From Chrysophaeum taylorii (lineage: Eukaryota > Sar > Pelagophyceae > Pelagomonadales > Pelagomonadaceae): DNA of 23,163 nt. How positions within the stretch are numbered: the stretch's first letter is position 1; each line of letters opens with the position of its first letter. Below the pieces are notes generated by a model. It was not told the origin of the DNA, did not search any database, and saw only the letters and a list, made by a program, of their open reading frames with translations. A program made the position numbers and the translations under genes. The stretch lies in the NCBI GenBank assembly GCA_029834535.1, contig JAQMWT010000312.1, positions 1-23,163 of the forward strand, in the 5' to 3' direction. Positions 9,263-17,185 of the stretch are shown here, in pieces.

Positions 9263-12004
9263 TCATACAGGAGGTGGGAAATGCTTGCGTATGTAAGACA
9301 GCTGCGAATGCATTGACTCCAGGATGGTTTTAAGCCATGGGACGTAAATTACGCGTCCCATGAGGGTGGAATATAGTTTAGGCATTTCGCGTTGTTCATT
9401 AAAAGCACATAGTCTGAACTGTAGTGAGTGAAGTTCAATTTTACGCGCTTTTGCTTGTTGTAGCGAATAAATTGGTACAGTAGGCAACAGGTTACTGAGT
9501 CTAAACAAAGTAATCTTGACATTATCATCAATTTTACTCTGGATAGAGGATTGTCCCTTAAATTCAACTCCATAAAGATGTATACCAAGTTTATCTTCTC
9601 CCCATTGAGTCATACTGATGATGTGCAGATCGGGATCGTTATGGTCGTTTTGCTTGGGTAGGAAAAGCGCAACGTCTAGCTTTACATATCCCACATTTGG
9701 ATGCTCTGGGAGAGCGGGAATGACAGTTCTTATAATCAAAGCATGTGTGATTCTCGGCGTATCCGTAGCAGTCTGGATAGCAGGTGATAAGGACTCGGGT
9801 AGCTTTACGATGTGGATAGGATCAGCATAACGTTTAAAGTCAATTACATGTTGAGAAGCACATGTGTCAGCATATCCTGGCGTAGTCATTAGCGGCAAAT
9901 TGTACTCGTTGTACAGTTCAAGCATTGTTGCATAACAGGCATGTGTTGAGCTTTGACCAAACACGTACTGTGTCATGAAACTTTGCGTTTGTTCGGAAGG
10001 CACAACGACGAGTGTAAAACCAGTATTTAATTTTGGTAGAAACACAGGGGGATCTGTACCATCTTCATTATCTTCATTGGGTAGATTACTGGGGAGCTCA
10101 GAGTGCGAGGAAGTTCCCCGAGCTTGACGACGAACGATAGCGTTCTGAGCTTTAGCATTTATGTGCTGCAATAGCGGCTGAGGGATGTTGTCGATTTCAT
10201 CATCTTTAATGGACAGAAAAGTGTGGAACATTTTCTCTGTATCAGCAGCCCCCCTCTGCTCCGCATCACTGGGGGACGCTTCCGGAGCAGATGTTTCAGT
10301 TTGATACTTTTCTTCTGAAACAAGAGATTCCTTGTCGGCTTCCAAGAGGTTCGATATGGTATTGGACATAATATCAACTCGAGATAAGTAGAGATGAACT
10401 TGGGTGGCTTCATCAGAATCTAAGAACTGTGTCGAAGCTTGAGAAGCGGTTGTCCAGAGGGTACTCAATAAGCATTTCATTTCCTCCTGTACCATTTTAG
10501 AGTCGGTAGAAGGGTTGGGATTGGCTTCCTGTAATTTACCAAACAGGTGGCGAAGACGATCAACTTGATAAGTTGCCCGGTTCATAAGAGACATATTAGA
10601 GCGTGCATTACGGTTAGAGGAAGATGAGTAGACAGGACGATCGAAGCTGGTACCTTTGACGTTATAATTTGAGGGTGGACGATAGTACGACGTGTCACGG
10701 GGTGAAATTGTCGATGCTTTGTCTTTTGCATTACGAAGCTTACGAGCGTTGAAGCCAGACTGTCCAGCTACCGTGGCTAACAACGAGTAAGCGTTGTTTA
10801 GAGAGTCGTGGGATTGATGAATAGTATCCATCAATAATACCTTAGGTGGCTTGGTAGCGGTAGTACCAGAGATGTAAGGGATCCAAGAAGCGGGTTTATC
10901 CAAGCGTCGGTTAGAAGAAAACTTTGTTTCATTGTATATCTTTAACAAGAATTCCAATAGTGGACGAACGTCGTTAGGATCAACTAGCTTTAACAATTCG
11001 GGATCGCGACTCGAGTTGTTACCAGAGCGTGTCTCGTAGGGTTTACACCATTCCAATAAAGATTGAGAATAGCGCTCGTGATCCGAGGGATTAGCATATA
11101 GACGGTAGATCTCCTCGTGAGCTTTGAGAGTGATTATGGAGTTGTTAAATTGGATTGATGCTTCATCATTATTTAATTGCTTTGCCTGAGATTGAAAGGC
11201 AAGGAGTTGTTCGACAAATGCATGGGCATACCAATTAACATTTAGAGACATTCGATTAAACTGAGATTTAAGCTCAGTAACATCTGTACAAGACACTGTC
11301 TCATAGTAATGATAGGCTAAAAGCATTACAGCGCGCAATTTATTGGGATGTGCAGGGATTGCATAAATTTTCTTTAATTGAGGCCACATAGCGAGAGCGG
11401 GCTTTTCCTGGGACTCGAGGTTAAAGAATATGTACAAAAAAACAGCATAAGTTTCGCAGTGTTTGATCCAATCGGCATTAGAGAGACCTGTAAAGGATAT
11501 GTTAGTTGAAGATGAATCATACACAATTGATTTAGGAAATCGGGTATCTAATAAAGTAAAGACATTTTTAACATCCTCATTTAATTCAGGACGGTCAAGG
11601 TTGTACGACTCTTGGTAGTAGAGTCGTTCAAGGCTATTACGGGCATCGACCGTTAGTTGATGGGAAGAGTTGACGTGCCAAGTCTTTAAATGTTCGGGCA
11701 GGGCATCTTCATCAGGTAAGTTTAAATCATTTATTTGTTCAGCTTTCCATTGAGCGAAGATGATATCAACTTCTTGTTCAAGAAGTTGATTATATTCCGG
11801 AGCATTCCGGGTGTAAGCTTCATATGAATCAAAGCAGAATAACGCGTCCACATATGGACTTGTCATATGCCTGCGAAGCACCTCAATTTGCAAGCTCACC
11901 TTGGTTGAGTTGTCTTGGAAACGCAATCCTTCCTTAATCTTATCAACGAGGATTTGTTCTTGTTTGTAGATATCCGTGGTGGATATTGGTTTTTGTTTTG
12001 ACAT
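9263..12004 (-). CDS. Copia Gag-protease, 913 aa, open reading frame intact
   Basis: Gag forms the virus-like particle and the protease matures the polyprotein. The ATG at 12002-12004 starts MSKQKPISTTD, and the frame stays open for 913 codons. The first ~580 residues are helical and polar with no visible CCHC zinc knuckle, consistent with a diverged Gag. A low-complexity linker follows near residues 570-650. The protease active site is ADTCASQHVID with Asp713 (codon 9866-9868), a D-T-C-A-S variant of the usual Copia D-S/T-G-A-S. Further on, LHIISMTQW matches the N-L-L-S-V-x-Q region that follows protease in Copia elements. ORF1 ends ...FPPPV at TGA 9263-9265, and the same frame continues straight into the methyltransferase. 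The protein is longer than usual for Copia Gag-PR. It is the only long element ORF without a break. Confidence 0.85.
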   Translation of the reverse strand: MSKQKPISTTDIYKQEQILVDKIKEGLRFQDNSTKVSLQIEVLRRHMTSPYVDALFCFDSYEAYTRNAPEYNQLLEQEVDIIFAQWKAEQINDLNLPDEDALPEHLKTWHVNSSHQLTVDARNSLERLYYQESYNLDRPELNEDVKNVFTLLDTRFPKSIVYDSSSTNISFTGLSNADWIKHCETYAVFLYIFFNLESQEKPALAMWPQLKKIYAIPAHPNKLRAVMLLAYHYYETVSCTDVTELKSQFNRMSLNVNWYAHAFVEQLLAFQSQAKQLNNDEASIQFNNSIITLKAHEEIYRLYANPSDHERYSQSLLEWCKPYETRSGNNSSRDPELLKLVDPNDVRPLLEFLLKIYNETKFSSNRRLDKPASWIPYISGTTATKPPKVLLMDTIHQSHDSLNNAYSLLATVAGQSGFNARKLRNAKDKASTISPRDTSYYRPPSNYNVKGTSFDRPVYSSSSNRNARSNMSLMNRATYQVDRLRHLFGKLQEANPNPSTDSKMVQEEMKCLLSTLWTTASQASTQFLDSDEATQVHLYLSRVDIMSNTISNLLEADKESLVSEEKYQTETSAPEASPSDAEQRGAADTEKMFHTFLSIKDDEIDNIPQPLLQHINAKAQNAIVRRQARGTSSHSELPSNLPNEDNEDGTDPPVFLPKLNTGFTLVVVPSEQTQSFMTQYVFGQSSTHACYATMLELYNEYNLPLMTTPGYADTCASQHVIDFKRYADPIHIVKLPESLSPAIQTATDTPRITHALIIRTVIPALPEHPNVGYVKLDVALFLPKQNDHNDPDLHIISMTQWGEDKLGIHLYGVEFKGQSSIQSKIDDNVKITLFRLSNLLPTVPIYSLQQAKARKIELHSLQFRLCAFNEQREMPKLYSTLMGRVIYVPWLKTILESMHSQLSYIRKHFPPPV

Positions 12005-12475
12005 GATTGTGACCTATTAAGAGATAGGTTATAGGATTGATAGACATATTCAACACATAAGAATGAGGGGTTTCTCAAGTGCGGGTTCTATGTACAGTAC
12101 GCTATTTTAAACGTGGGCTTCTTGACAAGACCAAACAAATCAACATGCTATTTGAAACAGGGTGACTTGAGACTGAAGAATGGATTAGCTCTCGAGCAGT
12201 CAGTATTTTGTTGGGAATGGAAGTAAAAAACCCGTACAAGTTTCCGCGGCTCGTATAGGAAAAAATTTAAATTTTGTTGGTTATGCGAGTGCATGTGACC
12301 AGTGACCGACCCAACTCGGCCACAAACCAAATTAACTGGTGGGCACATACCGTCACACAACAAATATGTACAGTAGACCACCGCCAAACACATTGTCGCA
12401 TTGTACTCGTGATCAGGCGTAAATTGATCACTCCATTTAGACGTACAACACAGTTGGGCTGACACACCTACGCAT
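12005..12475 (-). other. 5' leader of the Copia element
   Basis: About 470 bases lie between the primer-binding site and the Gag-PR start codon. No convincing ORF is present. This is where the packaging signal and Gag translation signals would lie. I see no specific motif that I can defend. Confidence 0.6.
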
Positions 12476-12489
12476 CTGGGCCCATAACC
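12476..12489 (-). other. Primer-binding site, initiator tRNA-Met anticodon arm type
   Basis: The plus-strand bases CTGGGCCCATAACC directly abut the inner edge of the 5' LTR (12490). They equal the anticodon stem-loop of eukaryotic initiator tRNA-Met, so the element RNA carries the complement GGTTATGGGCCCAG. Drosophila copia uses the same site, primed by a tRNA half cut in the anticodon loop. The site fixes both the LTR edge and the element orientation. Confidence 0.88.
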
Positions 12490-12897
12490 TGGAGAGATTT
12501 GACCCTCTCCGGGTACATGGTAGAGCCTGCGTGCAGTCTTAGGCCTGTACAGGCCATTCCGCTTGTCACATGCTGTACTACACAAGGTAGGAATTTAAGC
12601 CCTAACTCCTTAAGGACATTAGGTCCCATAGAAGCGTTTACACTGACAACGAGGAACGAAGTCTCTGTTAATTAAACAGAAAACCCCGTACCCGACGGTA
12701 CGCACCTGGAGGCCTACTCCATGTTGGAAAAGAGCTTCAGATTGGGTTTTTTTCTTCAAAATCTGAGATAAAAAGGGCGGAAGGGTAAGGAAAGAAGGAG
12801 AGAGGGAAAGCCGTATTACGGAGAGAAAACCCTCGTGTAGAGATAGGTGTGAAATGTTCCAGTGTCGCTCGCACACATAATAGTGTAGCTCTCTGGA
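12490..12897 (-). repeat. Copia 5' LTR (right copy)
   Basis: This is a direct repeat of 730-1123. In element orientation it runs TCCAGAGAG...CTCTCCA and is 408 bp. A CCCTTTTTATCTC stretch (minus strand, near 12763-12776) is a weak TATA-like candidate for the element promoter. Position 12898 onward (GGTT) matches the four bases before the left LTR (726-729) and is the candidate target-site duplication. Confidence 0.9.
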
Positions 12898-13193
12898 GGT
12901 TTTTTTTTGTGGTCGGCAGACCCCCCCCCACGAAGAGAGTTTGTTGTTATAGTGCTGCGGCACGACCGGAATTTTTTTGGTAGCGTGTGTTTAGCCGCCA
13001 AGTCCAGTCCCCTGCCCGATTTCTTTATCTCGTCGGCTTTTTTTTTAGCCTCGCGTACCATGAACTCGTATAGTGGACGATGGGCCCCACCGCCGGTTCC
13101 GAAACGGCAATAAGGGGAGTCGATCTTTTTCTTGAAAGGGCCGGCTTGTGTGTAATAATCAAAGTTACACACGCGTTGTGTGTTATATTCCAT
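12898..13193 (-). CDS. Short hypothetical ORF interrupted by the Copia 5' LTR
   Basis: The ATG at 13191-13193 in an AAAATGG context opens about 98 codons before the frame runs into the LTR. The reading shows MEYNTQRVCNFDYYTQAG, then a SPYCRFGTGGGAHRPLYEF segment and a Lys-rich helical stretch EAKKKADEIKKSGRGLD. The composition is protein-like, but I do not recognise a family. Beyond the insertion, the sequence left of 730 continues as Asn/Gln-rich repeats (TTG microsatellite read antisense) without a clear homologous tail. The retrotransposon therefore either truncated this gene or landed in its 3' region. It is also possible that the ORF is spurious. Confidence 0.35.
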
Positions 13194-13238
13194 TTTCTTG
13201 CGCTTTCAAAATTTTGAAGTCCTTCGGCCTCTGGTGAA

Positions 13239-14783
13239 TTGTTGTGTCATTTTGAGGAGCAGGCCGGTTTCTGGCCCGCTGGAAGTTTCGTGAAACACTC
13301 GATTTCGGAGATCCTCTGTTGTAATGGTCGCCTTCACTATGACTCACACCATTGGCAGCGCGCTAGCGAGCGAGCAAAAACCTGGGTGCGATCAGCGCGC
13401 GTGCTCGAGGTGTCTTATGCTGACCTAGGAGGAGAAACTTGTGTAGAGCTCGAAACATTGGTGTCCGTCCGCGTGTTGCTCTCACCATGAGCGCGGAACG
13501 TGGTTGATAGAATTCCTGACATTGCCCACAGCAAGTAGTGCCTTCCTGCCCAGTCACTGGGTCACTGGGCGGGTCACCACGTTTCGAGCCTTGATCGAGC
13601 CCACTCCTGGTGTTTCTTTTTCCTCCTCAAACACGAACTCCTCTTCGTCCGTCCTCGACCTCTGACCGCTCTAGGCATCGTATTTGCCAATCCCGTCGTC
13701 ATAGTCATTCGTCTCGGGGACACCTCGAAGATAGATACCTCGGCCGTCGGGGCGTGACCTACAAGTCGCTGCAGGCTTTCGTTTTTCTTTGCCCGAAGAA
13801 CTGATAGGTGGCAAGCGACCGCTCCTGCTTGGCGTTCTTGTAAATCCCGCGGACACGTCGCCATACTCCACAGTGGTGATAGGCATCGGGCCAGAGACAT
13901 TCGATATCTGGATCGCCACCGAGCGAGCCTCAAGCAACCGTGGAATTTCGAGTGTTTCTGTAGGGTGACACCCGAAACTCGCATCGAGCCCACCGAAGCG
14001 GCAGCAGAGCTCTGGAGCACGCGCGACAAGAGCCAGCCCGGTAGTTGGCTACTTCATATCACGCCGCGCCCATTGGATTCCTCCGGGTTCTTCTACGCTC
14101 CGGTAACCGCCGAAACGACGTTGCCACAACTGCGTAATCGTAATTTGCAACCCCGAGTAACCTTCTACGACTTCAGGAAAGGTGTGTTGATGAGTCGAAC
14201 GCGACTTTAAATATAAGTATGTTGCCGCGCGCGGCGGTGGGCTGTATCCGGATGATGAAATGAAGCGCGTGGACGAAGATTGGCGACGGCGTAAACTTCG
14301 AAAAGCGATCCCAGAAGTTGGGGTACGTCGGACCGCGCGGTGGTCCGCATTGCGGAGATGGAGATCTTCAGACGTACGTGGGTTTTTTCTAGCTCTAGCG
14401 CCGCCCTCGGAGTATAGTATCTGTGCGAGATCACCACCGTCGCCGCCGACTGCGAAGCTAGAAAAAAAATCGCGGGGACGATTGATGACTTCCTCTCCGG
14501 AAATCACCGCATAGATGATGCGCGTCCATCACCAAAAACCTTAGGTCATCTGAGGAGGGTCGGCGATAAAACGCAGGCGCAGACGTCGGGGCCATAGGAG
14601 CTGTGTTTGTAACACAGGTATGGTCGGATTTCTTCTTCGGGGGCTGGGGGAGGTCGAGGCGGACGAGGCGCTGGCTGGTCGTTGTAGCGAGGCGATTCGC
14701 GGCCAGAGTGAGAAAAAAAATGCTGCGGCCGTAGTGGACGAGGACGTCGCGGAAAGAGAGCAAATGGAGCTCGAGGAAACCTA
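13239..14783 (+). pseudogene. Decayed gene of unknown function, plus strand
   Basis: No frame is open throughout, but connected protein-like pieces follow one another on the plus strand. One frame gives ARVLEVSYADLGGETCVEL near 13400, LGIVFANPVVIVIRLGDTSK near 13673-13730, and after further stops LWSTRDKSQPGSWLLHITP near 14010-14070 and VTFYDFRKGV near 14160. A shifted frame gives YPDDEMKRVDEDWRRRKLRK near 14245-14304. The first frame resumes with DRAVVRIAEMEIFRRTWVF near 14330-14385, ARKKIAGTIDDFLSGNHRID near 14456-14515 and SPKTLGHLRRVGDKTQAQTS. After another shift come GLGEVEADEALAGRCSEA and the acidic end DEDVAEREQMELEET with TAA at about 14781-14783. I do not recognise the family. It could be a pseudogene, or a gene with unrecognised short introns. 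Confidence 0.35.
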
Positions 14784-14794
14784 ATGATTCCCCC

Positions 14795-14836
14795 AAACCT
14801 CCGCCTAAATCTAACAAACCTCCGCCTAAATCTAAC
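14795..14836. repeat. 21-bp perfect tandem duplication
   Basis: Two identical 21-bp units (14795-14815 and 14816-14836, AAACCTCCGCCTAAATCTAAC) lie just after the stop of the decayed plus-strand gene. No function is evident. Confidence 0.95.
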
Positions 14837-14914
14837 AATATATGCCGCGTTTGGCTAATTGACGTTCAGCCTACAATGCTGTAAAATCCCAAGTGTAGGT
14901 TTCTTGGACAATCA

Positions 14915-15620
14915 TTAGGTCCCGTGGCCCCAGACATCGCGGACCCCCTTTCCACGCCTCAGGCGGTCTGGCGCGAGCAGGACGCTGTTGGTGATTAACC
15001 CGTTCACGACCGACTGGTAGCCGGCGCGGTCGGTGGCGAGGACGACGCCCGAATTGTTATCCCGCCACGCGTCGAGGCACTTGACCGTGCGCGACAAGGA
15101 GATCGCGAGCCACAGGGGCTAGCCGCCGCATCTCTGTCTAAACAAGTCGTCCGCGGATACGTTGTTGTTTCGTCGTCGCGGCGGCGAATAAATAAGCGGC
15201 GAAGTCGAGATCCATCCACTCCGTCGCGTTTCTCGCAAAGGCCCGGGACTGCGCGCACAACTTGCGATAGGTCACCCCAAATTTGGGGAATGTGTCTTTT
15301 CTTGACAGCATCATCTAAATCCATTTCAAAAGCGTGGTCGGCGTAGCCCGTCCTCAGGTGCCGACGAAGTCCAAAACGGACGCCATCGGGGGGGGGCGTG
15401 GACGCGACCTCGAGGGCCGCCGCGCGCCGCGAGCCGTTCAACCCAGTGCCCGAAGGTCGACTTTTGTTCAGGAATTTCCACCACCACCAACGGCCGCTCT
15501 CCGCGCCGCGTCAGCTCCACCACGCGCTCGATACCCTCGCGCTCCTTGCTGCTGCTGCTGCTGCTGCTGCACAGCCGCTCGTACGCTGCCTCTTTCTCGA
15601 AAACTTATGAAAAGCGAGAT
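14915..15620 (-). pseudogene. Decayed gene of unknown function, minus strand
   Basis: Reading leftward from about 15610, one frame shows EKEAAYERLC, a run of seven serines coded by a (GCT)n microsatellite, then RGERPLVVVEIPEQKSTFGH and WVERLAARG. A second frame supplies GVRFGLRRHLRTGYADHAF and EMDLDDAVKK. A third gives DTFPKFGVTYRKLCAQSRAF and ATEWMDLDFAAYLFAAATT near 15180-15300. After a stop the final part is CLDAWRDNNSGVVLATDRAG and VVNGLITNSVLLAPDRL, ending at TAA (14915-14917). At least three frame changes or stops separate coherent stretches. I recognise no family. The order and common strand suggest one former gene of about 230 residues. Confidence 0.35.
15548..15570. repeat. (GCT)n microsatellite, seven units
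   Basis: Seven perfect GCT units, read as a serine run on the minus strand of the decayed gene there. A CAA microsatellite of about six units lies nearby at 15648-15666, and a TTTC run at about 15730-15750. Confidence 0.9.
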
Positions 15621-15770
15621 TTCGGATGCCGCTACACGGCTCCTCCGCAACAACAACAACAACAACGTGATGATCAGATCAGACCAGACTCTTCTCTCGG
15701 TGTGGTGGTAATAATAACATTAGAACAACAACTTTCTTTCTTTCTTTCTTTAAGGGGTATGTATGTATTA

Positions 15771-17177
15771 TTAGAAGTCCGCGCCCGAGAGGAACTTGTG
15801 CATCATCGCGAAGGCGCGTTGGGGCGCCGTCTCGGGGACTTCGTGGCGACCCCCCCGGACCGTGGTGAAGGTGAACCACTTGGGGACATCGAGCTTGGTG
15901 GCGTAGCCGCCGACGCTCTGGTAGCCGTTGGTCTCGAGGAGCCACGGGTGCCAGGGGGCGGAGATGTTGTAGGGAAGCGAGAGGACCCAACCCTCGGCGT
16001 CGGTGTAGGGGACGCACGAGTCCCAATCTCCGTTGTAGACGAGGACCTTGATGTGGTCGACGAGGTAAGGGTAGGTGTCGCGCGGAAGGTTGGCAGCCGT
16101 CGACGTGTACTCCCAATTAGAAGGCGTTCCGCACACGCTCCAGTCGGAGACGCCCGCCGGAGTAACGTGAATCGCCTCTTGGACGTCGGCCTGGTTGAGC
16201 CACGCGCTCGCAGCGACCGAATCGATACAGGCGGTGGTCGGCTCTTCGTCGTCCCCCAGAGCCTTGCCGACGCGGCGACGACGCCCGCGCATTTGTTCTC
16301 GCGAGTTCGCGGAAAACTGCTCGCCGCAATCGCAGTAAACACAGTAGGTGTCGAGTTTCGAGGTCAGCTTGTCCAACGTGTCGACATGGGTCTGGCACTC
16401 GTCGGCGATTTCGCCGCCCTGGCTCCACTCGGCCCAATTGCACGTCGCGTCGAGGTCGTTCTTCAACGAGTTGGGAACGAAAGCGGTTTGCATCAAATAC
16501 TTGGTGACGTAGTAACTGCCCTGCGTCGAATCCCCAAAGGCGCAAATCCCGACCTCGTTGCCCGAGCAGCCGTTACCCACCGCAATCCCCGCGAGGGCAA
16601 GAGTCCCGTCTTCGATGATCGCTTGCGCGAGGGTTGGCACGTAGACCCCGGCGTACGACTCCCCCGTCACGTAGAGCTCGTGGCCCTTCAAGCCGGGGTA
16701 CTTTACGAAAAATTCCTTCAAAGCGGCCAGATTGTCGGCGGCGGCCGTCGCGTCGGTGCACGCGTAGTCGCTCGTCGTGTTCTCGGCGCTCGAATAAGAG
16801 AAGCCCACGCCGCACGGCTGCTCTACGTACACCACGTTCGCGAGCTTTGCCCACGTGTACTCAAACCGCTCCAGCTGCGGGCTCCCGGTCCCGTTGTACG
16901 TTTGGAACCGGAAGGGACCGTGTTCGTACAAAAATCCGTCGAGGGACGAGCATCCCGGCCCCCCGTTGAACCACACTACCAAGGGATCCGACGACGGATC
17001 CCCTTCGGATAGGACGAGGTAATAGTGCAAGTGTTTGGTCGCAGAAGCGTTGATGTAGCCCGAGTAGTGCTTCGAAGGCAGAGGCGGCGCCCCGGGCAGA
17101 CTCAAAACGCGATCGTCCGCCGCCGCGCCGCTCGCCAACACCCACAACAACACCACCATGACGTACCTACCTCCCAC
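15771..17177 (-). CDS. Serine carboxypeptidase, peptidase family S10, secreted or vacuolar
   Basis: S10 enzymes remove C-terminal amino acids at acid pH in vacuoles, lysosomes or outside the cell. The 468-aa ORF is complete and intronless. Residues 1-20 are a signal peptide with cleavage likely after AAA. Landmarks are WFNGGPGCSS (69-78, oxyanion and substrate-binding region), VYVEQPCGVGFSYS (116-129), the nucleophile elbow TGESYAGVYVP with Ser174, YNGDWDSCVPY with catalytic Asp384, and GGRHEVPET with His445. The usual sequence around the histidine is G-A-G-H-x-V-P, so GGRH is a variant. N-glycosylation sequons occur at Asn43, 95, 133 and 404. A basic-acidic loop (GRRRRVGKALGDDEEP, about 298-313) sits where two-chain S10 enzymes are often cleaved. 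The length is normal for the family. The stop is TAA. The gene diverges from the decayed gene on its left only by spacing; both are on the minus strand. Confidence 0.95.
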   Translation of the reverse strand: MGGRYVMVVLLWVLASGAAADDRVLSLPGAPPLPSKHYSGYINASATKHLHYYLVLSEGDPSSDPLVVWFNGGPGCSSLDGFLYEHGPFRFQTYNGTGSPQLERFEYTWAKLANVVYVEQPCGVGFSYSSAENTTSDYACTDATAAADNLAALKEFFVKYPGLKGHELYVTGESYAGVYVPTLAQAIIEDGTLALAGIAVGNGCSGNEVGICAFGDSTQGSYYVTKYLMQTAFVPNSLKNDLDATCNWAEWSQGGEIADECQTHVDTLDKLTSKLDTYCVYCDCGEQFSANSREQMRGRRRRVGKALGDDEEPTTACIDSVAASAWLNQADVQEAIHVTPAGVSDWSVCGTPSNWEYTSTAANLPRDTYPYLVDHIKVLVYNGDWDSCVPYTDAEGWVLSLPYNISAPWHPWLLETNGYQSVGGYATKLDVPKWFTFTTVRGGRHEVPETAPQRAFAMMHKFLSGADF

Positions 17178-17185
17178 CTCTCGTC

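Larger units (their letters stand above)
730..12897 (-). mobile_element. Ty1/Copia LTR retrotransposon carrying a DNA methyltransferase, about 12.2 kb
   Basis: A complete element lies between two diverged LTRs and is transcribed leftward. Element order is 5' LTR (12490-12897), PBS (12476-12489), leader, Gag-PR ORF (12004-9263), C5-methyltransferase (9262-7357), integrase (7376-5708), reverse transcriptase (5707-4313), RNase H (4312 to about 3315), a decayed third ORF (3203-1343), PPT (just right of 1123) and 3' LTR (730-1123). The INT-before-RT order is diagnostic of Copia (Pseudoviridae). Most Copia elements are about 5-6 kb. The extra length comes from the methyltransferase, the large Gag and the 3' ORF. 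By eye the LTRs differ by about 5% substitutions plus about a dozen small indels, which fits an old insertion with many inactivating changes. Base composition is clearly more AT-rich than the flanking genes. Confidence 0.93.

Noticed and set aside
9263..9265. UGA recoded as tryptophan or selenocysteine in this organism
   Set aside because: The intact carboxypeptidase and PARN-like genes use TGG for all Trp and contain no internal TGA. Other breaks in the element are TAA or frameshifts, so decay or readthrough is simpler.
12476..12489. Fragment of a tRNA gene
   Set aside because: Only the anticodon-arm match is present, with no acceptor stem or T-arm. Its place next to the LTR shows it is the primer-binding site.
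1..15620. Widespread sequencing or assembly indels as the cause of all frame breaks
   Set aside because: It cannot be excluded locally, but the 913-codon Gag-PR, 468-codon carboxypeptidase and 517-codon PARN-like ORFs are unbroken, and several breaks are in-frame stops rather than indels.
15546..17012. A 488-codon open frame on the plus strand, antisense to the carboxypeptidase
   Set aside because: It mirrors the GC-rich codons of the carboxypeptidase on the other strand and has no recognisable motif. The minus-strand product has all S10 landmarks and a signal peptide.
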